NCBI GenBank assembly: GCA_945892985.1
Contig: CAMDDU010000012.1
Coordinates: 41,427 to 105,426 of the forward strand
Origin: CAITSH01 sp945892985
GTDB taxonomy: Bacteria > Pseudomonadota > Gammaproteobacteria > Burkholderiales > SG8-39
Length of the DNA: 64,000 nt
Direction of reading: 5' to 3'
Every line of letters begins with the position of its first letter. Positions within the stretch are counted from its first letter, which is position 1. The translations under genes and the position numbers were made by a program. Shown here one piece after another: positions 8,813-17,929 of this stretch. A model generated the notes under the pieces. That model had not been told where the DNA came from and did not search any database. It saw only the letters and a program-made list of their open reading frames with translations.

Positions 8813-9457
8813 ATGAGCGAAATTCCAGCTGACCCGATCGACCCGATTGATCTTGCCGCATGGCGCAAAGCGCTGCGCAAATCCCTGATCGAGCGCCGCC
8901 AGGCGGTCGACGCGACCACACTTGCGTCATGGCGCATCGCCATAGACGCACATATCGAACGCGGCTTCCCCGGCCTGGCAAAAGGCGTGCTCGCGCTGTG
9001 CTGGCCATATCGCAACGAATACGATGCCCGACACGTGGCGGCGCGCGCACGCGCGCGCGGTGCGACTACGGCGCTGCCGGTAGTCGTTGCGCCGGCGACA
9101 CCGCTGATTTTTCGTGAATGGCTGCCCGGCACGACCCTCGCCAAGGGCACGCTGGGCATTCCCTATCCGATCGACAGTCCCGAAATCACGCCAGACACGG
9201 TATTACTGCCGATGGTCGGATTCGATACCGCGGGTTATCGACTGGGTTACGGCGGCGGTTTTTTTGACCGCACGCTGGCGGCGATGAAAAAAAAACCGGT
9301 GGTCATCGGCGTAATCCACGAGTTCGCCCGCCTGCCCACCATCCACCCGGAACCCTACGACATCCCGATGGACTTTGTTGTCACTGAACGCGGCATTTAC
9401 CGCCGCGACGACGACACACTGGTTTTTCTGGGTGCGCCGACGCCCGGCACCGCCTAA
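8813..9457 (+). CDS. 5-formyltetrahydrofolate cyclo-ligase
   Basis: Converts 5-formyl-THF to 5,10-methenyl-THF with ATP, returning stored folate to the one-carbon pool. 214 residues, about the family's usual length. Recognisable parts are the basic N-terminal LRKSLIERRQ, the PLIFREW segment, and near the C-terminus LLPMVGFDTAGYRLGYGGGFFDR, the signature nucleotide/folate-binding motif. In many proteobacteria the gene (ygfA/fau) neighbours zapA and 6S RNA; neither was seen here. Instead it is divergent from slt and convergent with ilvA. Confidence 0.95.
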   Translation: MSEIPADPIDPIDLAAWRKALRKSLIERRQAVDATTLASWRIAIDAHIERGFPGLAKGVLALCWPYRNEYDARHVAARARARGATTALPVVVAPATPLIFREWLPGTTLAKGTLGIPYPIDSPEITPDTVLLPMVGFDTAGYRLGYGGGFFDRTLAAMKKKPVVIGVIHEFARLPTIHPEPYDIPMDFVVTERGIYRRDDDTLVFLGAPTPGTA

Positions 9458-9531
9458 CCGCTCGCATCACCGGTGTGTTACGCCGGCGAACTTGACCCGG
9501 GCTATTTCGGCGCCGATCAATAGCTCAACTC

Positions 9532-9564
9532 GCTGGAAAGCCGCATCTGGCAAGCGTTTCCAGC
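9532..9564 (+). repeat. REP-like 33-base palindromic element, copy A
   Basis: Arms GCTGGAAA and TTTCCAGC (8 bases, perfect) enclose a 17-base centre, gccgcatctggcaagcg. It lies 12 bases past the ilvA stop, between the convergent ends of the cyclo-ligase and ilvA genes. The same arm sequence, the same 17-base spacing and a shared TGGC core recur at 14431-14463 and 60055-60087, so this is a dispersed element rather than a chance hairpin. It could also serve as a transcript 3' end, although no T-run follows. Confidence 0.75.
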
Positions 9565-9576
9565 CAAAACGGCCCT

Positions 9577-11106
9577 CTAACCAAGAAACAGCTTATATGC
9601 CGGATTGGCGCTCTCATCGACATGGGGGTAGCCCAAGGTGTCGAGAAATTTGCGGAACTGCGGCATTTCCTTTTTCGGCACCTGCATGCCGACCAGTACC
9701 CGGCCATTATCGGCGCCATGATTGCGGTAATGAAAGAGGCTGATGTTCCAGTCATTGCGCATACTGGACAGGAACCGCATCAGCGCGCCCGGGCGCTCCG
9801 GAAACTCAAAACGGTAGAGTAGTTCTTTGGTTGAAACGTCCTTGCCCCCGGCCTGTGGCGCATGGCCGCCCACCATGTGGCGCACGTGCAACTTGGCCAT
9901 CTCGTCATCGGAGAGATCGAGCGTTTTCAGGCCGTAGCGCACCAGCGAACGCACCAATTTTGATTTCTCGGCATGATCGCGCACCTGCACGCCGACAAAC
10001 ACATGGGCTTCTTTCGGATGGGCCAGGCGGTAATTGAATTCGGTGATATTACGTGCCCCAAGGGCCGTGCAAAAGCGCTTGAAGCTGCCCGGCTGCTCGG
10101 GGATGGTCACCGCCAGAATGGCCTCGCGCCGCTCGCCCACTTCGGCGCGTTCGGCGACAAAGCGCAGGCGGTCGAAGTTGGTGTTGGCGCCGCAAGCGAT
10201 GGTGACGAGATCTTTGCCGCGCACGCCGGTTTTTTCGACATACACTTTCGCGCCGGCAATGGCCAGCGCGCCGGCCGGCTCAAGAATGGAGCGCGTGTCC
10301 TCGAACACATCCTTCATGGCGGCGCAGATCTCGTCGGTGTCGACCAGAATGATGTCATCCACCAGTTCGCGGCAAATGCGGAAAGTTTCCACGCCGACCT
10401 GCTTGACCGCGACCCCATCGGCAAACAAACCGACATGGTCCAGCGCAATGCGCCGGCCGGCCTTTAGCGAGCGCGACATGGCATCGGAGTCCACGGGTTG
10501 CACGCCAATCACCTTGATGCCCGGTTGCAGACGCTTGACGTAGGAGGCGATGCCCGAAATCAGTCCGCCGCCGCCGATGGCGACAAAAATAGCGTGAATC
10601 GGCCGTTTAGTCTGGCGCAGGATTTCCATGCCAACGGTGCCCTGCCCGGCGATCACGTCGGGGTCGTCGTAGGGATGTACGAAGGTCAGCTTGCTGCGCT
10701 TTTCGAGCTTTCGCGCGTGCTCGTAGGCGTCGGAATAGGAGTCCCCGACCAGCACCACTTCAGCGCCACGGCCGGCTACGGCATCGACCTTGATGCGCGG
10801 CGTAGTGACCGGCATCACGATCACCGCACGACAGCCAAGCTTTTGCGCCGCCAGCGCCACGCCCTGGGCGTGATTGCCGGCAGAGGCGGCGATCACCCCG
10901 CGCTTGAGCACGGGGGTCGGCAGCAAAACCATCTTGTTATAGGCGCCGCGCAGCTTGAACGAGAACACCGGCTGCATATCCTCGCGCTTCAGCATGATGT
11001 TGTTGCCAAGACGCGCCGACAGGTTGGGCGCAAAATCGAGCGGTGTTTCAATGGCCACGTCATAAACGCGGGCATTGAGGATTTTTTCAAGATAGTCGGT
11101 AGGCAT
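9577..11106 (-). CDS. ilvA: Threonine ammonia-lyase (threonine dehydratase), biosynthetic
   Basis: Deaminates threonine to 2-oxobutanoate, the first step to isoleucine, with pyridoxal phosphate. The 509-residue length matches the allosteric biosynthetic enzyme: a PLP fold-type II catalytic domain with the Schiff-base Lys51 in FSFKLRGAYNK and the glycine-rich phosphate loop IGGGGLISG (about residue 178), followed by two ACT-like regulatory domains (about 330-509, EQPGSFKRFC and ERPGALMRFL) that normally bind Ile and Val. It stands alone, convergent with the cyclo-ligase gene and divergent from a YqaA-like gene. Confidence 0.95.
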   Translation of the reverse strand: MPTDYLEKILNARVYDVAIETPLDFAPNLSARLGNNIMLKREDMQPVFSFKLRGAYNKMVLLPTPVLKRGVIAASAGNHAQGVALAAQKLGCRAVIVMPVTTPRIKVDAVAGRGAEVVLVGDSYSDAYEHARKLEKRSKLTFVHPYDDPDVIAGQGTVGMEILRQTKRPIHAIFVAIGGGGLISGIASYVKRLQPGIKVIGVQPVDSDAMSRSLKAGRRIALDHVGLFADGVAVKQVGVETFRICRELVDDIILVDTDEICAAMKDVFEDTRSILEPAGALAIAGAKVYVEKTGVRGKDLVTIACGANTNFDRLRFVAERAEVGERREAILAVTIPEQPGSFKRFCTALGARNITEFNYRLAHPKEAHVFVGVQVRDHAEKSKLVRSLVRYGLKTLDLSDDEMAKLHVRHMVGGHAPQAGGKDVSTKELLYRFEFPERPGALMRFLSSMRNDWNISLFHYRNHGADNGRVLVGMQVPKKEMPQFRKFLDTLGYPHVDESANPAYKLFLG

Positions 11107-11179
11107 GGTGTCTTATTTACGGTGGCGCTTCGCGGAAATGTACAAATACATCCCGGGCGCCAAGCCAGCTACTCTACAC

Positions 11180-11295
11180 GAGCGACCCGTTTCGTTCTAT
11201 TGTCACGCCATGTGCGAAAGATTGCAGCGACACGACAGCAAGCCACGGCCCCATCTTCACATGAGCAGCCCGTTTCACTCTATTCTCGCGTGATG
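11180..11295 (+). repeat. Degenerate 83-base direct duplication upstream of the YqaA-like gene
   Basis: Two 33-base segments, 11180-11212 and 11263-11295, match at 25 of 33 positions (GAGCnnCCCGTTTCnnTCTATTnTC...ATG). Each is preceded by a caagcca stretch, so an offset of about 83 bases seems to have been duplicated. The second copy ends in the ATG of the YqaA-like gene; the first ends in a decoy ATG. The duplicated block contains TCTATT, which could act as a -10 element. Confidence 0.5.
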
Positions 11296-11703
11296 CTCGA
11301 ATGGTTCACTCCGGAAGCCGGCCTATGGTCAATGTTTGCCGCCTCGTTCATCGCGGCCACGCTGGTTCCCCTTTCATCCGAGGCGGTACTGTTTGCGCTA
11401 CTCAAGCTGCATCCGGATTTGCTCGTCCCGGCGATTGCCGTGGCCACTCTGGGCAACACGCTAGGGGGCATGAGCTCTTATCTGATCGGCCGTTTTATTG
11501 CACAAAAAAAACCGCTGAACCAACTCGCGCGCATGCGCCGCTGGGGTGCGCCGGCAATGATGCTGGCGTGGCTGCCCGTTGTCGGTGACGCGCTGTGTGT
11601 GGCGGCCGGATGGCTTAAACTCAACTGGCTTGCGGTGTTGCTGTTCCAAGCGGCGGGACGTCTGGCCCGCTACTGGGCGGTGGCACAAGGCGCGAGCTTG
11701 TAA
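11293..11703 (+). CDS. YqaA/DedA-like inner-membrane protein
   Basis: 136 residues from the ATG at 11293; the frame is open far upstream across ilvA, which is a shadow. Hydrophobic segments include WSMFAASFIAATLVPLSSEAVLF, LLVPAIAVATLGNTLGGMSSYLIGRF and a C-terminal pair around PAMMLAWLPVVGDALCVAAGWL. The E-A-V-L-F and G-N-T-L-G-G-x-x-x-Y motifs match the YqaA branch of the DedA/SNARE-associated membrane family, thought to affect lipid or ion homeostasis. Its substrate is not known. A small hypothetical gene starts ten bases downstream. Confidence 0.8.
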   Translation: MLEWFTPEAGLWSMFAASFIAATLVPLSSEAVLFALLKLHPDLLVPAIAVATLGNTLGGMSSYLIGRFIAQKKPLNQLARMRRWGAPAMMLAWLPVVGDALCVAAGWLKLNWLAVLLFQAAGRLARYWAVAQGASL

Positions 11704-11713
11704 GGGGATACAC

Positions 11714-11965
11714 ATGGCAAAGAAACGAAGCGGAAAGGCGCTCAAAAAAGCGCAATGGGAACGCGGCTACAAGTCACACGGCTACTGGCTGGGAAAGGAA
11801 AAGCTCGGCGACGTGCGCCAATCACCCAAAGGCGAGGGGGAGGTCCGCTATCTGTGGCAGGCCGGCAATCGCGCCGGCGAAGCAATGACGCTGAACGATG
11901 CCAAACGCATGGTGGAATCGCTCACCGAACAAGGCGTCACACAACTGGGCTTATTCGAAGACTAA
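11714..11965 (+). CDS. Small basic hypothetical protein (83 aa)
   Basis: I do not recognise this family. The ATG at 11714 follows a GGGGAT ribosome-binding-like sequence ten bases after the YqaA-like gene, so the two are probably one transcript. The 83-residue product starts Lys-rich (MAKKRSGKALKKAQWERGYKSH), has no hydrophobic segment or signal, and ends acidic (GLFED). The middle (GEVRYLWQAGNRAGEAMTLNDAKRMVESL) could form a short sheet and a helix. The codon use resembles its neighbours. Its function is unknown. Confidence 0.7.
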   Translation: MAKKRSGKALKKAQWERGYKSHGYWLGKEKLGDVRQSPKGEGEVRYLWQAGNRAGEAMTLNDAKRMVESLTEQGVTQLGLFED

Positions 11966-11994
11966 TCCGGGGAGCCGCCGCGCCACGCGACGGT

Positions 11995-14295
11995 TCAGGC
12001 CGCCGTCAGCTTGGCGTACTCAAGGGCCAACCACTTCATACCGTGCCGGCCAAAATTGATTTGCACCCTCGCCTCGGCACCGCGACCCTCGGCGCTAACG
12101 ATGACGCCCGGCCCGAATTTGGCATGCGCGACATTCTGTCCAATACGCCACGGCGAGTCGTTCGAGGCGCTCGCCACCGACCTTGCCGGGGACGCCGGCC
12201 AGGCAAGATCCCTGGCCCGATCGTGCAGCGGCATTCCCACACCAAGGCGGGGTGACAGCCACTTGAGCAACTCCGGCGGGATTTCCTCGAGAAACCGGCT
12301 CGCCACATTGTAGCGAGTCTGCCCGTGCAGCAGCCTGGTCTGCGCGAAAGTAAGGTAGAGCCGCTGCCGCGCACGGGTAATGGCGACGTACATCAAGCGG
12401 CGCTCTTCCTCAAGCCCGTCGTCGGCTGCGGTGCTTTGCTCGTGCGGGAACAAGCCCTCTTCCAGGCCGGTGATAAACACCGCTTGGAATTCCAGCCCCT
12501 TGGCTGAATGCACGGTCATGAGTTGCAGGGCGTCGCTACCCTCGCCGGCCTGGTGCTCCCCAGCCTCGAGCGCGGCATGGGCAAGAAAATTCGCCAACGG
12601 GTCTATGCGCTCACGCGTCTCGACCGAAACGGGTTCGGACGCAGCGTCAAAATCAAATTCGGGCTGCGGCGCCCCCTCAGGTGCCGTCTGCGCCACCGGC
12701 GCCTGGGCGATAGTATCGACCATGATCGAAGAAAGACCCTCCTCCTGCACGAAGCCGGTCGCCGCATTAACCAGTTCGTTAAGGTTCTCAACGCGGTCTG
12801 CGCCGTCTTTTTCTTTTTGGTAATGCACACGCAGGCCGCTGCGCTCGAGCATGTGCTCAACGATTTCCGGCAGCGGCAGGCCCTGCGTCTCGGTACGCAA
12901 CGAATCGATCAGGCGGGTGAAAGCCGACAATACCGCGCCGGCCTTGCCTTCGAGCGCCGCCACCACGGCGTAAAGCGACCCGCCATGGGATTTGGCCGTG
13001 TCCTGCAGCAATTCGAGCGAGCGGGCACCGATGCCGCGCGTGGGGAAGTTCACCACACGCAAAAAGGCGCCGTCATCTTCCGGGGTCGCCAGCAGGCGCA
13101 GGTAGGCGAGCGCGTGCTTGATTTCGAGGCGTTCGAAAAAGCGCAGACCGCCATAGACACGATAAGGGATCCCGGCCGAAAACAGCGCGTGCTCGATGAT
13201 GCGCGACTGCGCGTTGGAGCGGTACAGCAAAGCCATGTCGCGCCGCGCCATGCCGTCGCGGGCCAGCGACTGCACCTCCTCAGCAATCCAGTGCGCCTCA
13301 TAACCGTCGGTCTGCGCCTCATACACGCGAAGCGGTTCGCCATGGCCGGCCGCGGTCCAGAGATTTTTCCCCAGACGTTTGCTGTTGTGCGAAATAAGCG
13401 CATTGGCGGCATCAAGGATATGGCCGTGCGAGCGATAGTTTTGTTCCAAGCGGATGATGTTGCCGACGTTAAAGTCGCGTTCGAAGTCAGCCATGTTGCC
13501 GACGTTGGCGCCGCGAAACGCGTAAATGGACTGATCGTCGTCACCAACGGCGAAAATCGCATTACCACCGTCCGGACGGTTCGTGCCATGACCGGCCAAC
13601 AGCTTGAGCCAGCGATATTGCAGGCGGTTGGTGTCCTGGAACTCGTCGACAAGAATGTGGCGAAACCGCGCCTGATAATGCTCGCGCAGGATTTCATTGC
13701 GCGACAGCAACTCGAAGCAGCGCAACAGCAACTCGGAGAAGTCCACCGAGCCCTCGCGCTGGCACTGCGCATCGTAGGCCGCGTACAGCTCGACGGCACG
13801 CCGGGAAAATTCGTCAAAGACCTCGACTTTATCGAAGCGGTCCCCGGCCTCCTTGGCCCCGTTTATAAACCACTGCACCTGCCGCGGCGGGAACTTATCC
13901 TCATCAACATTCAGCGACTTGAGCACGCGTTTGACCGCCGAAAACTGGTCCTGGGTGTCGAGAATCTGGAAGGTCTGCGGCAGGCCGGCATCGCGATAAT
14001 GCGCACGCAACATGCGATTGCACAGCCCGTGGAAGGTCCCCACCCACATGCCGCGCGTGTTGATCGGCATCATGGCCGACAAGCGCACCAGCATTTCCTT
14101 CGCCGCCTTATTGGTGAAGGTGACCGCAAGCAGGCCGCTGGGCGTGATGTTGCCGGTCTGGATCAGCCAGGCGATGCGCGTTGTCAGGACACGCGTCTTG
14201 CCAGAGCCGGCGCCAGCCAGAATGAGTGCCGACTGGTTGGGCAGCGTGACAGCCGCGAGTTGCTCGGGATTTAGATTGTCGAGAAGAGGGGGCAT
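11995..14295 (-). CDS. uvrD: UvrD/PcrA-type ATP-dependent DNA helicase
   Basis: Superfamily 1A 3'-5' helicase of mismatch and nucleotide-excision repair. From the ATG at 14295 it has 766 residues and starts MPPLLDNLNPEQLAAVTLP, the normal family start; in-frame ATGs at 14319 and 14337 would add 8 or 14 residues, and none has a clear ribosome-binding site. Walker A AGAGSGKT is at residues 27-34, Walker B DEFQDT near 228, then VGDDDQSIYAFRGA, the VHSAKGLEFQAVF motif V region and the motif VI VAITRARQRLY. The C-terminus has the RNA-polymerase/Tudor-like tail KFGPGVIV. I could not separate UvrD from Rep/PcrA paralogues with certainty, but length and tail favour UvrD. Confidence 0.93.
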   Translation of the reverse strand: MPPLLDNLNPEQLAAVTLPNQSALILAGAGSGKTRVLTTRIAWLIQTGNITPSGLLAVTFTNKAAKEMLVRLSAMMPINTRGMWVGTFHGLCNRMLRAHYRDAGLPQTFQILDTQDQFSAVKRVLKSLNVDEDKFPPRQVQWFINGAKEAGDRFDKVEVFDEFSRRAVELYAAYDAQCQREGSVDFSELLLRCFELLSRNEILREHYQARFRHILVDEFQDTNRLQYRWLKLLAGHGTNRPDGGNAIFAVGDDDQSIYAFRGANVGNMADFERDFNVGNIIRLEQNYRSHGHILDAANALISHNSKRLGKNLWTAAGHGEPLRVYEAQTDGYEAHWIAEEVQSLARDGMARRDMALLYRSNAQSRIIEHALFSAGIPYRVYGGLRFFERLEIKHALAYLRLLATPEDDGAFLRVVNFPTRGIGARSLELLQDTAKSHGGSLYAVVAALEGKAGAVLSAFTRLIDSLRTETQGLPLPEIVEHMLERSGLRVHYQKEKDGADRVENLNELVNAATGFVQEEGLSSIMVDTIAQAPVAQTAPEGAPQPEFDFDAASEPVSVETRERIDPLANFLAHAALEAGEHQAGEGSDALQLMTVHSAKGLEFQAVFITGLEEGLFPHEQSTAADDGLEEERRLMYVAITRARQRLYLTFAQTRLLHGQTRYNVASRFLEEIPPELLKWLSPRLGVGMPLHDRARDLAWPASPARSVASASNDSPWRIGQNVAHAKFGPGVIVSAEGRGAEARVQINFGRHGMKWLALEYAKLTAA

Positions 14296-14430
14296 TGCTA
14301 AAAAGACTGTGGGCGCCATACAGTTATGACTGTTCACATTCTACCGCAGCGCACCCGCGCAATCGGCGTCCAGCACACGGTAAATCACCGATTTATGCCG
14401 CACACAATGATGTAGCCCGGGCGCCAATAG

Positions 14431-14463
14431 GCTGAAAACCCGCGCCAACAGGCACTTTCCAGC
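14431..14463 (-). repeat. REP-like 33-base palindromic element, copy B
   Basis: On the minus strand it reads GCTGGAAA, 17 bases (gtgcctgttggcgcggg), TTTTCAGC. The centre shares TGGCGCGGG with copy C. One mismatch breaks the otherwise perfect 8-base arms. It lies upstream of both uvrD and leuS, so it cannot be a terminator for either. Confidence 0.7.
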
Positions 14464-14617
14464 CTGTTGAGTTTGTGCTTACGGCGAAGGCAAAGGAGAG
14501 CGACAAAATCCCATGCGCGGACTCAAGCCCACGATCTTGCCTTGAGCGGGCTCAATTTCACTGCATCGCTTCGGCTCGGCTACACCCATTTGTCCCTTCA
14601 AGCCCGCGCTGTCCCGG

Positions 14618-14647
14618 TTCAGGCAAGCGCCTCACGCAGGCTATAAT
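14618..14647 (+). promoter_or_regulatory. Probable sigma-70 promoter of leuS
   Basis: A perfect -10 TATAAT (14642-14647) lies 18 bases after TTCAGG (14618-14623), which matches the -35 consensus at the first two and some later positions. Transcription would start near 14654, giving a leader of only about 25 bases before the leuS ATG, so no long attenuator or T-box fits. Confidence 0.6.
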
Positions 14648-14679
14648 TACGAGCTTCAATTTACGCTGCTAAAACAACA

Positions 14680-17328
14680 ATGCATCCCCAGTACAACCCT
14701 ACCGATATTGAGCGCGACGCGCAGCAGCACTGGCGCGCCACCAACGCCTACCTCGCGGTCGAGCACGCCAAGGACAAATCGGGAAAGGAAAAACCCAAGT
14801 ATTACGCCTGCTCCATGCTGCCCTACCCCTCGGGCAAGCTGCACATGGGCCATGTGCGCAATTACACGATCAACGATGTGATGTACCGCTACCTGCGCAT
14901 GAACGGGTACAACGTACTGCAGCCCATGGGCTGGGATGCCTTCGGCCTGCCGGCGGAAAATGCGGCCATGGCCAACAAAGTGGCGCCGGCGAAGTGGACC
15001 TACGACAACATTGCGTACATGAAAAAGCAGATGCAGGCCATGGGGCTTGCCATCGACTGGTCGCGCGAAATGGCCGCCTGCGACCCGAATTACTACAAAT
15101 GGAACCAGTGGCTGTTCCTGAAAATGCTGGAAAAAGGTATTGCCTACCGCAAGACACAAGTTGTGAACTGGGACCCGGTCGACCAAACCGTGCTCGCCAA
15201 CGAGCAGGTCATCGACGGGCGCGGCTGGCGCACCGGCGCGCCGGTGGAAAAGCGCGAAATCCCCGGCTATTACCTTGCCATCACGCAATACGCCGACGAG
15301 CTGCTCGACTCGGTCGCCAACAAGCTGCCCGGCTGGCCCGAGCGCGTGCGGCTGATGCAGGAAAACTGGATAGGCAAGAGCGAAGGCGTGCGCTTTGCGT
15401 TCCCGCACCAGATCACCGGCAGCGACGGCAAGCCAGTCCAGGAGGGCAGGATGTACGTGTTCACCACCCGCCCCGACACCATCATGGGCGTGACATTTTG
15501 CGCCGTCGCGGCGGAACATCCGATCGCCGAGCATGCGGCGAAAAACAATCCACAACTCGCGGCGTTCATTGAGGAATGCAAAAAGGGCGGAACCACGGAG
15601 GCGGAGCTCGCTCTGCGGGAAAAAGCCGGCATGCCGACCGGACTGTTTGTCACGCATCCGATAAGCAATGAAAACATCGCGGTCTGGGTAGGCAACTACG
15701 TACTGATGAGTTATGGCGACGGCGCAGTCATGGGCGTCCCGGCACACGACGAACGCGACTTCGCATTTGCAACAAAATATCAGCTATCCATCAAGCCGGT
15801 TGTCGCCCTGGCAGGAAAAACCTTTTCGACCGGCGCCTGGCAGGAGTGGTACGCGAACAAACAATCGGGTACCTGCGTCAATAGCGGCGGATACGACAGC
15901 TTGGACTTCAAAGCCGCGGTCAATGCGATCACCGCTGACCTTGCGGCCAAGGGGCTGGGCGAAAAAAAGACAACCTATCGCCTGCGCGACTGGGGCATTT
16001 CGCGGCAACGCTACTGGGGCACGCCGATCCCGATCATTCATTGCGCTGATTGCGGTGCGGTGCCGGTGCCAGAAAAAGACCTGCCGGTGGTGCTGCCCGA
16101 AGATCTGATTCCCGACGGTTCCGGCAACCCCCTCGCCAAGGACGAACGCTTTCTCAAATGCGCCTGTCCGAAGTGCGGCAAATCCGCACGGCGTGAGACC
16201 GACACCATGGACACCTTTGTCGACTCATCCTGGTATTTCATGCGCTACTGCTCGCCGGACAGCGCAAACAGCATGACCGACAACCGCGCCGATTACTGGA
16301 TGCCGATGGACCAGTACATCGGCGGCATCGAACATGCGGTGCTGCACTTGTTGTACGCGCGCTTCTGGACCAAGGTCATGCGCGATATGGGTTTGGTCAA
16401 ATTTGACGAGCCATTCACCAAACTGCTCACGCAGGGTATGGTGCTGAATCACATTTTTTCGCGCAAAGGCAACAAGGGCGGCATCACTTACTTTGCGCCC
16501 GAGGAAGTAAAGCTCAGGCACGACGAGGCCGGCAAAGTCTCCGGGGCGACGCTCATCGACGATAGCCTGCCAGTCGATTACGGCGGCGTGGGTACCATGT
16601 CAAAGTCAAAGCGCAACGGCATCGACCCGCAGGCGCTGATCGATAGTATGGGCGCCGACACCGCGCGACTGTTCGTCATGTTCACCAGCCCGCCCGAGCA
16701 GACGCTGGAATGGTCGGACTCCGGCGTAGACGGCGCATATCGTTTCCTGAAACGGGTTTGGGCTTTCGCGCAAAAACAGCAGGCCACGGTCATCGGCGCT
16801 GCCGCATGCAACGGCGCGTATGCCGAGGTCCACAAAGCCCTGCGCCGCGAGATTCACCTTGGCCTGCGCCAAGCTGACTACGATCTCAAGCGCATCCAGT
16901 ACAACACCGTCGTGTCGGCGACGATGAAAATGCTCAATGCACTCGAATCGGCAAAACTGCCCGAAGGACCTGCGAGCGCCGCGGTTCTGAGCGAAGGCCT
17001 GTCAATTCTGGTGCGCGTGCTTTACCCGGTGGTGCCGCATATCGCCCATGCATTGTGGATAGAACTGGGCTTTGCCCAGAAACAGGGTGAGATTCTTGAC
17101 GCCCCCTGGCCCCAGGTTGATGAGGGCGCGCTGGAACAGGACGAGATTGAGCTGGTTCTGCAGATCAACGGCAAACTGCGCGGACATCTGCGCGCGCCGC
17201 ACGATGCGGACAAGGTCGCGCTAGAGAAACTCGCCCTGGTGCATGAAATCGTGCTCAAGCACACCAATGGCCAAACACCAAAGAAGATCGTGGTCGTGCC
17301 CGGGCGGCTGATCAACGTGGTAGTGTGA
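14680..17328 (+). CDS. leuS: Leucyl-tRNA synthetase
   Basis: Charges tRNA-Leu with leucine. 882 residues, class I synthetase: HMGH at residues 55-58 (HIGH motif), a CP1 editing insertion with TTRPDTIMG (about 265) and the conserved GVPAHDERD (about 350), and the catalytic loop MSKSK near residue 641. Here Thr precedes MSKS where many LeuRS have Lys. Several CxxC pairs around residues 450-505 suggest the zinc-containing domain. It leads a transcript with lptE and holA, which follow by 28 and 0 bases, as in most proteobacteria. Confidence 0.98.
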   Translation: MHPQYNPTDIERDAQQHWRATNAYLAVEHAKDKSGKEKPKYYACSMLPYPSGKLHMGHVRNYTINDVMYRYLRMNGYNVLQPMGWDAFGLPAENAAMANKVAPAKWTYDNIAYMKKQMQAMGLAIDWSREMAACDPNYYKWNQWLFLKMLEKGIAYRKTQVVNWDPVDQTVLANEQVIDGRGWRTGAPVEKREIPGYYLAITQYADELLDSVANKLPGWPERVRLMQENWIGKSEGVRFAFPHQITGSDGKPVQEGRMYVFTTRPDTIMGVTFCAVAAEHPIAEHAAKNNPQLAAFIEECKKGGTTEAELALREKAGMPTGLFVTHPISNENIAVWVGNYVLMSYGDGAVMGVPAHDERDFAFATKYQLSIKPVVALAGKTFSTGAWQEWYANKQSGTCVNSGGYDSLDFKAAVNAITADLAAKGLGEKKTTYRLRDWGISRQRYWGTPIPIIHCADCGAVPVPEKDLPVVLPEDLIPDGSGNPLAKDERFLKCACPKCGKSARRETDTMDTFVDSSWYFMRYCSPDSANSMTDNRADYWMPMDQYIGGIEHAVLHLLYARFWTKVMRDMGLVKFDEPFTKLLTQGMVLNHIFSRKGNKGGITYFAPEEVKLRHDEAGKVSGATLIDDSLPVDYGGVGTMSKSKRNGIDPQALIDSMGADTARLFVMFTSPPEQTLEWSDSGVDGAYRFLKRVWAFAQKQQATVIGAAACNGAYAEVHKALRREIHLGLRQADYDLKRIQYNTVVSATMKMLNALESAKLPEGPASAAVLSEGLSILVRVLYPVVPHIAHALWIELGFAQKQGEILDAPWPQVDEGALEQDEIELVLQINGKLRGHLRAPHDADKVALEKLALVHEIVLKHTNGQTPKKIVVVPGRLINVVV

Positions 17329-17356
17329 TATCAGCGCATTAGAAAAAGGTACGCGA

Positions 17357-17929
17357 ATGAAGCTCGGGAATAATGGCGCGGTTCCGACCGCAAATTCAGG
17401 ATCATCAGTGGGTTCGCGCCCGCGGAGTCTAAAACCCTTGCCGGCTGTGGTTGCAGCGATACTTTGCTTGGCGCTCGGCGGTTGCGGGTTTCAGTTACGC
17501 GGACAGGCCACGCTGCCGTTTGACACGCTTCATATCGCGTCAACAGGCGCGATGGCCGTCGAGCTCAAGCGCAATATCGTCGCCGGCACCAATACACGCT
17601 TGGTAGACGACGCAAAACAAGCTCAGGCGATTCTGACGGTGCAGGCAGACGCGCGCGAAAAATCGATTCTCAACCTCGATTCGGGTGGCCGGGTACGGGA
17701 ATACCAACTGCGCCACCGCTATCGCTTTCGCGTTACCGACGTAAAAGGGCTTGAGTTTGTTCCGTCCAACGAAATTGTCCTGACACGGGACATCAGCTTC
17801 AATGATTCCCAGGTGCTCGCCAAAGAGACGGAGGAAGGACTGCTCTACCGCGACATGCAAGCGGATATGGTGCAACAAATCCTGCGCCGACTCTCTGCCG
17901 CCAAAACACCGACGCCGCCGGCCGAATAG
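17357..17929 (+). CDS. lptE: LPS-assembly lipoprotein LptE
   Basis: Plug and chaperone of the outer-membrane LPS translocon LptD. 190 residues. A lipobox LGGC places the lipidated Cys at residue 43, after an unusually long 25-residue polar N-region. The ATG at 17357 has an AAAGG-like site seven bases before it, and no closer Met exists, although a GTG or TTG inside could be used. The mature part starts GFQLRGQATLPF, the standard LptE start, and includes REYQLRHRYRFRV and the late DISFNDSQVLAKE. It sits in the conserved leuS-lptE-holA order and overlaps the holA start. Confidence 0.93.
   Translation: MKLGNNGAVPTANSGSSVGSRPRSLKPLPAVVAAILCLALGGCGFQLRGQATLPFDTLHIASTGAMAVELKRNIVAGTNTRLVDDAKQAQAILTVQADAREKSILNLDSGGRVREYQLRHRYRFRVTDVKGLEFVPSNEIVLTRDISFNDSQVLAKETEEGLLYRDMQADMVQQILRRLSAAKTPTPPAE

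Larger units (their letters stand above)
14338..14679. other. Intergenic region between uvrD and leuS
   Basis: 342 bases without a gene, between divergent uvrD and leuS. It contains a reverse-orientation copy of the 33-base REP-like element (14431-14463), a perfect TTGAGC-gg-GCTCAA palindrome at 14542-14555 and the leuS promoter near its right end. No small ORF with a ribosome-binding site and no RNA gene could be supported. Confidence 0.7.

Noticed and set aside
12508..14274. 588-codon plus-strand open frame
   Set aside because: Antisense to uvrD, whose helicase motifs are all intact; no ribosome-binding site or domain.
14656..15747. 363-codon minus-strand open frame
   Set aside because: Antisense shadow of leuS.
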